Assembly (NCBI GenBank): GCA_907163375.1
Contig: CAJQUW010005362.1
Span: 558,001 to 622,000, forward strand
DNA: 64,000 nucleotides
Direction of reading: 5' to 3'
Source: Prostheceraeus crozeri
Lineage: Eukaryota > Platyhelminthes > Polycladida > Euryleptidae
This document shows, piece by piece, positions 1 through 12,129 of the stretch. Under the pieces are notes generated by a model. It searched no databases. It worked only from the letters and a program-made list of their open reading frames with translations, and had not been told where the DNA came from. Both the position numbers and the translations under genes were made by a program. How positions within the stretch are numbered: position 1 is the stretch's first letter; each line of letters opens with the position of its first letter.

Positions 1-123
1 TCATTTTCTGTCAGTATGCGCTATTAGTGAAGTTCGTGACTTTTCTTACTTACATTCTCACTTTGTAAACCTTAGACTCGACTTATATACGAATATTCTG
101 CGATTGTCTACTCATGCATTGGA

Positions 124-2765
124 ATGTCAATGGCATCTTCTAATGAAAGACGTCAACTACCGCCCCGCAATGCCCGGTCTATTGCATTTGCTAATATCAA
201 TCTACAATACGATGCTGATGAAGAAGACAATTTTCCTGTTGGAATATCAAGTAAGCTGAGTGTGAGGGATCGTTGAAGGCCAATCTATGTGAACAGATTT
301 GAGGGGGAGGGAGGGTTCGAGGAGCTGTTTAGTGTCTGTTCATGGTGGGAGGGTGAAATGCAATTTATACTAGTACACGTGAATACTTATGGGGAGATTA
401 GAATTAGCTACTGTTTACGTACTTATATGTAGGATTGTAAGTGGAAGTACTGGTAGAGCCATCCGTTACTATTTTGAAATGACGAGCTTGAATCTTGAGC
501 TATGTTTAGGCACAGATATACATGTATGACTAGACTAATGGAGATTTCAGAAGAAGGACCAAGCTTGTACTATGTACGTACTGCAGCCCGTTGTAAAGTG
601 ATCAATCCACTCAGATTCATTGACAATAGTTTATTACACAACTCATTTTAGGCCTACGTGTATTAAGTTGTTGCGTCTTTGCTTTTACAGAAAAGTTCTG
701 TGCCGTAGAGTAGCCGTAGCCGACATGTACATGTAGGTTGATAACGATGTCACCCATGTTGTGATTGCCTATTGGCTATGCGTGTAGCCTACATTTAGAC
801 CTATCAGCAGACAACCAGCCGATATTTATGGATACAAAATTTATGGACTGCCCATTGAACTTATCATCTGACTATGTACACTGTACTGCATATTATTATA
901 GTAATAGGCTACAGATGTATACATGAACACATGCACGTGTACATCGCTATGCTATACATATGTAGCCCTGCAAATTCAACTTGCCGGTAACTCTAAATGA
1001 AATCATCTCCATTTCAGCTGATGATGTTGCAGCTAGTGCTGAGATAAATGACAACGATGCAGGCAGCGACGAATATGACTCCCTTGCCGAGATTTCTGGT
1101 AAGTGATTTAGCTCTTGCAAATGTTACACCCATACTTGTTGCAATGATTTTACAATCGGCGTGTCATTTCATTTCAGAACACGTTGCTGCTAGTGGCCAT
1201 GTCAGTGATGAAGAGTTGAGTATAGAGGCTTTAGAGGAGATGGATTTCAGCGGAGAAGAGGACGACGACGACGAGACTCCCTCCCTAGTGGCACCTGCCC
1301 TCAGAGCTCCCACTGGTCTCTTGTGCTGTCTTCAGACGGCCCAGCAGCATCCACCAGCCAGAGAGCCAGTGCGCAACTCTTTCCGTGCTTCTCACATTGG
1401 ATTCAGCGTCGGGTTTCATCCTCAGACACCATCAGAAGCATTCAACGCATATTTCGGTGACAGTTTGCACCTGACACTTCTCCATACTAATCGTGAGGGT
1501 CGCCGTATCGCCGCTGCTAAGCACACTACATGGAGACCATTATGAATGACTGAATTTGAAGCCTTCGTAGGTCTGCATCTGATTGCTGGCGCGTTGAAGG
1601 CTGGGCACCGTAACACTCGGGAGCTTTGGGATCTCAGAAATGGCAATCCGATATTTAGGGCTTCAATGAGTTTCCAGCGATCCCAGCAGATCAAAGCTGC
1701 TCTTGGATTTGATAGCAAGATGAGACGTGACCGCACCGATCCACTGGCTCCTATCCGTGAAGTTGTTGATCAAGTGAACTCAAACTTGGAAAGTCACTAT
1801 GATCCGGGATCCCTTCTGTGTGTTGATGAACAGCTCGTGGAGTTTCATGGTCGTGTTCACTTTCAACAGTATATACCTTCGAAGTAAGCCTGGAAAGTTT
1901 TGTATAAAGATCTTTTGGATTACGGACGCTGAAAATAGCTTTCCTTTACGCTGCCTTGTGTATGTTGGGAAAGAAGCCCTACCGGAATCGGAGCGAGACT
2001 GTCCAATCAATGAAGCGGTGGTGATGCATCTGGCCAAGGCATACATGGGTGTCGGGAGGAATATTACAATGGACAATTGGTTTACCTCGGTCAATCTGTG
2101 CGATCGACTCACAGATGCCGAAACTATAGTGTTGTTGGAACCATCCGCAGCAACAGGCGTGGGGTTCCTCCCGCTGCGAAGTCTTCTCAAGGAAGAACGA
2201 AAGGTGACTCTCGGCATTTCGTATCTGGTCAAAAGATGCTATGCTCCTATTTTGACAAAGGCAATGCACCCGTTCTCCTTCTATCGACAAAGCACACCTA
2301 TGGCAAGCACAAGGAGAATGAGAAGCCCGAAATCGTGGAATGCTACAATGCGACAAAGTCGGGAGTCGATAACCTAGACAAGTTGGTCCGTACTTACCGA
2401 AGCCAACGGAAGTGCCGGAGATGGTCCTACGGTGTGTTCATGGCACTGATGGATGTTGCTGTTATTGCAGCCATGAGAACAATGGCAGCTACGAACCATT
2501 ACTCCTTCAAGATGGATCTTCGCTACGAGATGACCCTCCCTCTTGTTCGTCAACGTGCTACTCATTCTCGTCTAACCAACTCAATCAAAGTGGCCATGGA
2601 GTTGGTCGGTATCAAACCCAACATCTCGCAGCCTGCAGTCGACAGCAACCAGCAACGTCAACGCTGTCGGATCTACTTGGATGAAGGTGTAAAGGAAAGG
2701 AAGACTCGCTTCAAATGTGCTTAGTGTCAAAAAGCCATCTGCATACAGCATGCAACAACCGTCTA
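124..2765 (+). pseudogene. piggyBac transposase relic 1, with two introns
   Basis: A decayed piggyBac DNA-transposon gene. The first exon (ATG at 124-126) encodes an N-terminal acidic stretch. Two GT-AG introns are visible, 251-1017 (donor GTAAGC) and 1099-1177 (GTAAGT to TTTCAG), and the flanking exons stay in one frame across both. From about 1410 the body is transposase: phrases such as FEAFVGLHLIAGALK, VDEQLVEFHGR (first Asp), ITMDNWFTS (second Asp) and KSGVDNLDKLVRTY (third Asp). A TGA at 1543-1545 divides the frame, a frameshift lies near 1880 and another between about 2100 and 2150. The C-terminal Cys-rich zinc domain (CxxC, CIQH, CPDC, 2714-2780) contains a TAG. I did not locate TTAA-bounded termini. 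The element is inactive and old compared with the other piggyBacs here. Confidence 0.85.
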
Positions 2766-2789
2766 TTATTGTCCTGATTGTATGTGATA

Positions 2790-3985
2790 CTTATGAACTT
2801 TCTCCATTACTCAGTAATGGAATACAGCAGCTGACTATTTCAATTATACTGGTACCTGGATGATTTGTGTTTTACATTATAATACGTACAGTATGTAGGC
2901 CTATAATTGACAACTGCTATCACTTTTTAGATAAGCCAGATAAACATATATTTCCACAGACTACATGGCATCACCTAAAACAGTTTCACAACATAGGCCT
3001 ACTGTGGTAAGCATATAGGCCTAGTTATTAGCTGAAACTAGCTAAATGCAGAAGTGAAGTGATGATAAGCCATGATATTCTAAAATCCAATGTTCCTACA
3101 ACCTTCACTATAGATGAATAGCGGTGCTTATCTTCAATTTTATTACGGGTCTGGCCAGACCCGGGTTCATCATTTACCTAGTCTTACGCGAGGACATCAT
3201 TTAACCGTTAAATCGAATTTGAGGTGAAATACGTAGGATATTTTACATTATGCGAAATCAAAAATAAGAAAAATTGGCTATTTTATAATATTGTGTACTG
3301 AAATTTGATCCTATATTTATCCTATATTTTTTGTTTCTCCGATCCTATATTCCTATATTTTCTGGATAATTTCGAGTTGACACCCTGGATCAATTGAAAA
3401 TTTATAAAAATGATAAAAGAATTTAAAAATTTGATGATGTTTAATTTGAACATTTAATTATAAATTCAAAATGATTCTTATGCAATCAATCAGATGTCCT
3501 GATAATCATCCAAGATTTGTAATAATTGAAAATGAGCTATGCAAATATGAGGCTTTCAAAATGATGAACTTATGTGATAAAGCATGCGAAGGTAATGGAA
3601 AAGATCAAGTTCTGTGGAAAGGCTCCAAACTTCTGGGTTTTTTTTGCTCTATTACTGTAGGCATGAAATTTGAATTTTTGCTTACTTGCTTCAACACATC
3701 CTTTCTAAAAAGTCATTTTTTTCAATACGGCCATTGTCCACTTTTGTGCAGGTATTCGTCCATTCCTTGACTTGATTCATATTTATGGTCACTCAGCGAA
3801 CTGTTTCAATCCTTTTTAAGATACGCCGATAGTGAAAAGAGATCGGAATGCTATCATGACATTGTCTAACCACGAGCTTAGGAGATCGCTTAAACACTTC
3901 AAAGACAATTTCTGTGCGAATTGCTTGCTTTGTTTTCTGTTACCCGTCAACTGCATGAAACCCATCCGATAGTGTCGGCTTGCAG
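2790..3985. other. Non-coding stretch
   Basis: AT-rich sequence with no convincing coding signal. The only notable item is a short palindromic GC island near 3150-3166 (GGTCTGGCCAGACC). A 99-codon open frame at 3471-3770 has no recognisable features. Confidence 0.5.
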
Positions 3986-3990
3986 TGCAT

Positions 3991-4668
3991 GTGTAAAGTT
4001 AGCACCGCCATTTTGAAGAAGGGATGTACCGCTCAATTAAATCTAGCAGATCGATGCATTTGGAGTGCACCAGGATGTGCCACCCATTATTTTGAAAAAA
4101 AAGTCTGACTAGTTAAGGAGAAACTGCTAGCCAAAAGTCCGACATGGAGGTTATGTGAAGTAAGCACCGCCACTAAAATCATATTTCTAAAATACACAGC
4201 CAGCGCTTACGAAGCAAACTCGAATAGATAAAAAAAGTATTGCAAATATTGTGTCAACACATTTCTGCATTTAAAACGTTGTTTTTACAGAGAAGTTACA
4301 ACTCGAGAACACAAATGTGAAGTTAGAACCGCCATTTTGCCAAAAATGCGAGAACTTCTACTATCTTTGTGAAATAAACGAGTGATACATACTGGCACAA
4401 TCCATCTACATCGATTCTAACCATTGGCTTGTCTGGTTTCTGGCTTGTTTGGTTGTCTGGTCTGTTCGGTTTGTATTTTCTCAGCCGGCACAATACTGCT
4501 ATTGCTTTTCTACCTATTCGACTCATTCGAGCTAGTTTCGTAAGTTTTGACTAAACTAGGCAGATTTTTTTCGAATGATAGATAGCACACTCCAAATGGA
4601 TCGATCTGTGAGGTTAATTTAGGTGGCTACTACCCCTTATTTCAAAGTGTCGGTGCTAACTTTACACA
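3991..4668. repeat. MITE-like element with inverted ends and a reiterated motif
   Basis: The left end (GTGTAAAGTTAGCACCG at 3991) recurs in inverted form at the right end (ending 4668). The similarity continues inwards for about 90 bp, including GATCGATGCATTTGGAGTG on the left against its complement near 4590-4605. Two further direct copies of the TGTGAAGTTAGCACCGCC word occur inside, near 4154 and 4314, about 160 bp apart. There is no coding capacity. This is most simply a non-autonomous DNA transposon; no clear target-site duplication was seen and the arms have diverged. Confidence 0.55.
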
Positions 4669-4869
4669 CGTGCGTGACGTGTGGCTGAGGCGTGATTGAA
4701 CAAAGAATATCAACAGGAAATGGCGCGAAGCGCAAAAGCGTCATCGGATGTTTCTATTTCGATGTTTCATTCGTTCTTGTTTTGCTTCTTACTATTCGTG
4801 GCATTACAGTGTATATATTTTGTAAAATAAGTAATATGTTCAACATTAATTGAATCTTCTTGTTTTCAG

Positions 4870-4991
4870 AGGCTGGAGAGGCCGTCTCAGTGCCATGTGA
4901 TCACGTTAGCATCAGTAAACCCTCGGATAAGAGTGACGTCATATACACAACTGTTAAGGGATTAGTGAACGCATGTGCTCCTCAATCGTGA
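4870..4991 (+). CDS. Possible terminal exon of an unidentified host gene
   Basis: A good acceptor (TCTTCTTGTTTTCAG, ending 4869) is followed by about 39 open codons up to TGA at 4989-4991. The frame contains GEAVSVPC and SDVIYTTVKG. Codon composition looks more gene-like than the AT-rich surroundings. The fragment is too short to assign to a family, and no upstream exon was found in the window. It could be chance. Confidence 0.22.
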
Positions 4992-7935
4992 TTGCTAGTG
5001 AAGAAAGTATTCTCACAGTTGTCGACGTGCATCGCTGGCACATGGTTGAAGAGAATTATTAGAACAAGTGATACTTTCGTTAATCACTTTGACAGATTAA
5101 ACATAATTCCTCAGTCTGAGCTTCTACTATTCGAATGACACAAATGTAGAAATTCAGAAATCATACGACTGTCATTTCTATTTGATGGATTAGTTGACTC
5201 CTCATAGAACATTATATAGATGCTTTAGATGAATGGGGCGGAATGGTTGTCTGAACAATTACATTGAACATCTATTTGTATAACGAACTGCCGCAACCAG
5301 TAGTCATTGTGAAATTATTTTGTAGAAATTGTGAGGTAGCTAAGTGAAATGAAATATTTCTTTGAAGAAATCAAGTATTAGTGAGACAGAATTCCTCCAC
5401 ATTCTGCAATATTTACATACCTGGCAAGGTTCGTTTGTTAGATAGCTAGCCTTAAATAAATTGCTAGCAAGAATCTGTTGGCATCGACGATAAGGTGATG
5501 GATACTTATTTCTAATTTTCCAAAATGTGAAATTGTTAGCTGGTTCAAGCTGAATATTTTTAATGACCGTGCTAACTCACTTCACATCAGTTGTTACCAG
5601 TTGTTGTGTTGGATATTCTTCAAGTGCCAATTGTTGCTAACATCTAGAACATTCGTGTTCATAACTTATACGCAGGCGATTTCATATTTTCCCCAATTTC
5701 TTCTTTGATGTTCTGTGAGGAGTCAAGTTCAACAAAAAATGTTTTCCGCAGTGCCTATTCAAACTTATTTCGGTGCCTGTGTGGTGTTAATCATTGTACT
5801 GTCTTGTAGTATTATTATTTTCTCGTGTTCCTAGTCGCAGTTTCTTCATATGATTCAAGCGCCAGGTGACAATTGTATGATTAACATTTTTTTGAGTTTG
5901 CGTGTAAAAACACATGCTTACACGTATTTTGATATCAAACTACCTCCAACATGATCACATGTTTAGCTATAGTATTCAGTAGCTCATAGCTAGCTATGGT
6001 ATTCAGATATTGCGCATATGTTCCAATCTTGGCCTTATATCAATTCAAAATGCGAAAGGTAATGATGAAGTATAATATGCATCATGCACATGTTACCTTT
6101 CTCATTTGTTTCATTGGCTAGAGATAGGAAAAAATGCTCATGCTTTTTGTGTCGTACACTGATATTTCAGAATTCCAAATAATTGATTTACCCTAATGAA
6201 TTGTATGCAACAATCGAAAAGATCAAAATCTTATAGATCAAAATTTCCCATTTTCATTTTTCGGAATACCTTTCAAGAAACAATAAACAGCTATTTGACC
6301 GTTGAATTCTTGTACATAATATCATACTTACTGATGATAGCTGATCAAATCATGAAATCTTTACCAGACCGTAAAGATAGCACACTACTACCAAATTTGC
6401 TTATGCATTCTTTGTCTCATTATTTTCTTAAATTTGAAATATTGAGCATCCTTCACAAAATTTCGACATACATGCCTGTTGACAGCGTGAAATTGAAAAT
6501 CTTTCTTTGAAAATTTGAATTAATATCTTAAATGTCTGTATGTGCTGTCATTTACTTTTAAAAGATTAAATCCTCATAATGTATTTGTGAAGTAGCATAG
6601 ATACTCGCATGTACTGCATTATTACGACATACTTAACTTACTTAAGTGATATGCTAGTATTTAACATTTGTTTTCTGTAACAAAGTAAAATAGTATTCTT
6701 TTGTAGGTGAATGCATTATTAGAAGTCATCAAGTCAATTAACTAATCTAGACTGAAAACTATTTTAAGCCGGTTAAAGAAGTCCGTTGATAATGGCTCAA
6801 TTCAACACATTGATGATACATTTTGATATCAAAATTCACCTCATTTACATTTCACTGATGATGTTTTAATTATTTTATCATTCTGTCTTTATTGTTCATT
6901 TTAGAAACTTTTGATAATGAGCCTACTTTCTGTAGATTGGAGTATGTGAACTTTTGATATTTCGTTCTTTTCTTCTCCATTCAGGTAGTACTATTTTGGC
7001 TATCTTTTGAATCAGTAGAATGCTGATATGACGGCAAGTATAGATGTGTGCTGTGCAGTGTTGAAAATGGCAATTTCTTCACTTCAATTTAAAGAAACGA
7101 AATCCGAATTTTGGATTTTATTCGTTCTGTTCATCGACGCGTTCATTTCATCCATGCCTCCTTGGTAATGATTAGACCGGAAATGCAATTGTCCGAAATT
7201 GTCCAGATGTGACTGCCCGGGGATGGCGATCGGTTGCATCTCCGGATTAAATGCAATAATTCAAATATATTTCAATTGATTCTTTGTGCTTACTTTTTGC
7301 AATGCCTTCCTAATTGGTGACATCATGCGCTCCCAGTTGATCATGTAAATCTAGTACTGCAGTTTGACTTCGTAATCATGTTACGCATCGATCTAAAGAC
7401 CTGCATTAAGATATAATAGGCTCCATATTGCATAGGTACTGTGTCGATGAAATGGACCAAACACATGTTATCGATGTTACTGACACGAACACTTTTACGT
7501 ATATTTGTGCTTTTTGTATGATGTTTTTGTTCAGCACGGTGTTGATTCTTCCCAATTTCCAAATATATTTTTTACATTGCTCATAATCCACTGACCAAAT
7601 CATTCAATTGCAGGAAACATCTGTATTGCAGATATAGTGCTGTTTAATGTAAACAGCTTCAAATTCGAACAGATTACTATTCAATTGCGAGTTCGTGCAT
7701 GGATGATTGAATTACTCTCAGATCTGATGACAAAATGGTACTCTCAATCTATTAAATCATTCTCATCTGTGATTAAATCTTCTACTGAACAGCTTATAAT
7801 ATATTTTGTTTTTAAACTTCGGAGAAATAATATTTTGATGTTTGTTTATAAGCAATAGAGTTTGAAAGTATTTTAAACCATTGATGTCTTGTGTTCTGCA
7901 ATTTTCCGCTGGTTAAGCCACTTGTGCCTCGGGAT
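4992..7935. other. Non-coding stretch
   Basis: About 2.9 kb of AT-rich DNA. I see no domain-bearing open frame, RNA gene or transposon end. Open frames at 6196-6510 and 7637-7858 show no recognisable motif. Confidence 0.5.
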
Positions 7936-7939
7936 TGAG

Positions 7940-9230
7940 AATTGCTTAAAATTAGATTAGTTGTATGTTTATATCTTGAATGATAATAGTAAATTTGTGA
8001 TGGTACCAGCTGAGGATGATATAACCAAACATCCAACCGTTACCGAAGAAAGCCGAGTTTACAGATATTTATGTAAATATGTGAAGCGATATGTGAGTGA
8101 TAATACATATAAGTACATTATGCCGTCGGGTAGCGAGCCCGGAGGGATATATGGTACTGTTAAAGTTCACAAAGTTAATAAGCCGATGCGACCGATTATA
8201 AGTACGATTGGCTCTGTTAGTTATAATTTAGCAAAGTATCTAGATAGCATTATTGAAAAACAAATTGACGATACATATATGCTGAAGTCGACACAGCACT
8301 TAATTAATGATATTAATGAACATAGGAATCTGTTTAATGATAAAAATATTTTAGTGAAACCTAAATACGGTAAAGATGTCTTTATAAAACTATGTAAATT
8401 TGCTACTCAAGGACATTTCCTTTTTGATAATAAAATATTCAAACAGGTTGATGGTGTTAGCATGGGTTCACTCCTTGCACCCACTTTAGCTAATCTTTTC
8501 CTCTCTGAAATGGAACGAAATTGGCATAATGAGGAGTGTAGTCCCATATATTACTATATGTTGATAACTGCATATGTATTTTTGATGACATTAGTAAAGT
8601 TGAGTGCTTTAAACAATTTTTGAATCAACAACACCCGAATTTAGAATTTACTTCTGAAGTTGGAGGTAAAAATATTTCATTTTTGGACGTAAACATATGA
8701 CCAATACTGTAGAAACTAGTGTTTTTCGTAAAAATACGTATACTGGCCTTTTATTAAATTTTGAAGCGAATTGCCCTAAACAATGGCAGTCTGGCCTAGT
8801 ATTAGGTACGATTAATCGTGCGTATATTATATCGAGTACCGGTAGGCCTACTACACATTTTTAAAAGTAATAGAAAACTTTTCTCTGTTGATGGTGACTC
8901 GATTTCTTTTGTCGATAGTTAAATCACTCGGGGTATCCTTAACAAGAATACCCCACTGCCCCATGTACCGCTCTTTGCTCGTCATAAATTTTCTGCGTCG
9001 TTCATCCTATTGCATTTAGTATAATTGTGTTCCTTTGTGGGGTCATATAGCAGTGGCTTCATTTCGGCCGTCTTGATAGACTAGCTGGCAAATTGATGCG
9101 GCTCATTTTGTATGTTCGCTACACGGACGTTTCCAAAACGGAATTATTTAAAGAACTTTGCTGTCCACTAAACTATCGGGATAAATACAGAACCAGTATT
9201 CAATCCTTAGGCCTACATGGCATGTGAGGT
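7940..9230 (+). pseudogene. Penelope-like element (PLE) reverse transcriptase remnant 1
   Basis: The frame at 7961-8623 carries diagnostic PLE reverse-transcriptase phrases: GIYGTVKVHK and MRPIIS (fingers), YNLAKYLDSIIEKQ, and FKQVDGVSMGSLLAP with LANLF (palm). The catalytic YxDD block that should follow (about 8540-8600) is garbled. Past it, another frame has the FRKNTYTGLLLNF phrase typical of the PLE connector (8725-8765), and a third has GRLDRLAGKLMRLI (about 9070-9110). The 5' part and the GIY-YIG endonuclease are missing or unreadable. Several frame changes show that it is dead. The palindromic element at 9306 lies just downstream. Confidence 0.8.
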
Positions 9231-9360
9231 CCCTCTTATCTGACTGGAAGTGCTGTCATACAGTCAACCAACACGGACACTGTCCGCTCAAACAGTGGAA
9301 TCCTAGTCATTTAGGCCCCAGAAATATAGGTCATTTAGGCCCCATATGTTCTATGTTATT

Positions 9361-11578
9361 TTAACCCTTTCCTTACGGCTATGCAAAATGAAAAGACCTT
9401 CTCCAGCGGCGCATTTTTTATGAAAATATGAATAATATACATATGCAACATAGAACATTATAGAATATATATATAATAAAAAATATGGAATGTTATTGAA
9501 AAATCGAAAATGTTAAGTGTGCCAAGCCTCGAAGCAGTCCATATGTATGGCTGGTCGTCCTGGGCACTCTGCACAAAAGTATCTGGATTCACTAACACGT
9601 CCAGCAACTCTTACTTTCTTGCATTGACAACAAGGTTTTGTTGGCCTTGGATTTCGACCTGTGGCAGTGAATTTTTGGAGTCTATGTATCTGCCTTTGCC
9701 GTTGAACTTGAGGTTGCTGAGGTTGGCCATATACAAGCTCCTGAATAACCCAGAGACAGTATTGAGCTAAAGTCACATGTTTCATAACATCAGGGAAAAA
9801 TTCTCTGGATAATATGAAAGCATTCACCAAGCAAAGTCGCTGCAAATTGAACAATCCCACCTTTTTGTGCCATACATATGATTTCCGTGCACAATTGATA
9901 GCCTGCTGCATTGCATCTACTTTGTCCGTTCCGTCCATATCGTAGTTATAAGATTCAATAACAGATGGCTTGTGGAAATTTCTAGTTTGGTTTTGATTTA
10001 CTCGTCGGGTTTTCTCAACAGTCTCTGCATCATGACTGGTTGACAATAAGTAAACTGTACGCTTATCAACAAATTTAGCAATAAGCACATTGCCTTTACG
10101 AGCAAACTCCACATCAATAGGATTCATTTGGAAGTTCACCAGTTCTCTTGGTGGACCTCGGTTTGACCGAATTGTACCTTGTAGAAGAGTTTGGTTTTCA
10201 TCAAGGAAATTAGCTAAACGTAGTGAGCAGAACCAATTATCAACTGTAACCATTCGTCCTGTTTGAAGAAAACCACACCGGTTTACTAATTCAACAACAA
10301 TTCTTTCTGAAGAAGTCAAATTTTCAGCATCTGCGGGTATGCCATCTGCCCAGGAAGTAACGCCATGGGATCCTTGATATATTTCAACATCATATGTAAA
10401 TCCATTTTTGGCATTGAGTGAAAAAGCTTTTACACCAAATCTGGCACGTTTAGTTTTGATGTACTGTTTCAGGTGGAGACGACCTTTATATAGCATCAAA
10501 TACTCATCCAAAGATATTTTACGGCCAGGGCGATATAATGTCTTTACAATGTCAATTATCATCTTCATACCTGGGTTTACTTTTCCGAGTTTTCCATGAT
10601 TTTGGATATCATGCGTTGCACAATCATAAAACCGGAGATATTTGAGAATATACATGAATCGGTCTCTTGATAAATTGTCAGATCGACGAAAAAAAGGAGT
10701 TTCAATTATATAGTTTGTGGAGAAATAATCCTGCATCTGAGGTTTCTTTATCAGACCCATACAAAATACCATGCCGATGAACTGTTTCATTTCATGGCGA
10801 GTTATGTCCTCCCACTGTTTTTGATGACTTCTATTTCCTTTCTTATTGTATTTATCACGAAGTGTAGGATTCAAACTAGCCTTATTGTTTGCCCAATTAG
10901 CCAAAGTATCGCAAAATCCATCAGTTATAAATGAAAATATAAATTCCACTGGTCTTCTTGGCATAGGAATAAGAAGACCTTCTCGATCTGTAAATATTGG
11001 TAGAGGCATATGTCGATATCCAAGTGTGCCACGCTCCAACCATCAATTATAGAATATTCGGGGTGATTATCATGCGATTGTTGAGGAAATACGAATATAT
11101 TAGGAGCTCGACGTTGCTGTTCATTTTCTGTATCAGTCTGTTCTTCATTTTCTTCTTCTGAACTTTCATTAGAACCTTCCGATTCAGAATTCAAGTTATA
11201 AACATCATCGTCAGAATCATTTAAATCATTTCCATGAATAACACGGATTGCAACAGATTTAGCACTTCGTTTAGGAACACACCTAGTAGCCATCAAAAGA
11301 ATTGTGAAATGTTGTAAACAAAACTGCAGATAATGAATGCACTTATTCTTAATTAAACGTCGCCTACTTCTGGTTGGCTTAGAAAAATAATCAATAATCT
11401 GTCTAATATGTAATCAGACAGATAGACTAGCAGTAGGTGGTAGACTAACTAATTAACGCTCAATGCAGCGGCGCATTAGAAATGTGCCATTGAATACAAT
11501 GTAAACTCATACGAGCGGTGCTCGTTTGCCGCAGGGTCTATGCCGAGCGGTGCTCGTTTGCCGTAAGGAAGGAGTTAA
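9361..11578 (-). mobile_element. piggyBac element 2, TTAA-flanked and near complete
   Basis: A 2.2-kb element bounded by TTAA at 9361-9364 and 11575-11578. The terminal inverted repeats read about CCCTTTCCTTACGGC on the left and CTCCTTCCTTACGGC on the right. Inside the right end a subterminal motif, CGGTGCTCGTTTGCCG, occurs twice (about 11515-11562). Inserted into the left arm of the palindromic element: the interrupted sequence can be read unbroken in the other arm. Confidence 0.92.
9513..11291 (-). CDS. piggyBac transposase 2 (one apparent frameshift)
   Basis: Cut-and-paste transposase of the DDE/D piggyBac family. The main frame (11039 down to 9513) holds the whole catalytic core: KISLDEYLMLYKGR (Asp 1), MVTVDNWFCS (Asp 2) and GTDKVDAMQQ (Asp 3). 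A C-terminal Cys-rich zinc domain follows (CCQCKK, YFCAECPG, HMDCFEAWH). The Ser/Glu/Asp-rich N-terminus with ATG at 11291-11289 lies in another frame, and the two meet near 11040 in the words GWS/ERG, so one single-base shift separates them. Apart from that it appears complete, making this a young copy. Confidence 0.9.
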
Positions 11579-12129
11579 CTACAACATTGTCAAAACCAAG
11601 AAAATGTTATGATACATAGGAGCCATACATTACAGAAATATGCTTGGTTTCACCGGAGATGCCGCAGATGTGGTATGTTGATTGTTCGAGAATGTCAAAA
11701 ACACCGGTTCATGATGTTATTTTAACCCAGTAATGCCCGTTATATGTTCCCGTTAACAAAAAAATTATTTTTTCTGGCGATGAACTTATTAATCACCAAG
11801 TATTTCAGTATATACCGCGCATTTTCAAAATGATCAATTATTGATCTTTTTCTGATTGGTAGCATATCTGCTACAACGGGTATTTAATGATAATTTATGA
11901 GGATACATATTTCAATTAATTTTTATCTCTCTTCTTTCATCTATCAATTCTACATATGTTTTCATCTTGCATGTTCTCTCTCTCTCTCTCTCGACTCTCC
12001 CCTTTCTCTCTTCCGATATTTTATAACGTCCGAATGAAAACACAAACATATTTGAATAATTTTTTTGATTTTGAATGGTTATTGATCACAAACATATTTT
12101 TGAGCATTCAGTCATGTATCGGTAAATGT

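Noticed and set aside
6196-6510. 104-codon frame in the AT-rich region
   Set aside because: Low-complexity AT-driven composition, no motif, no exon signals.
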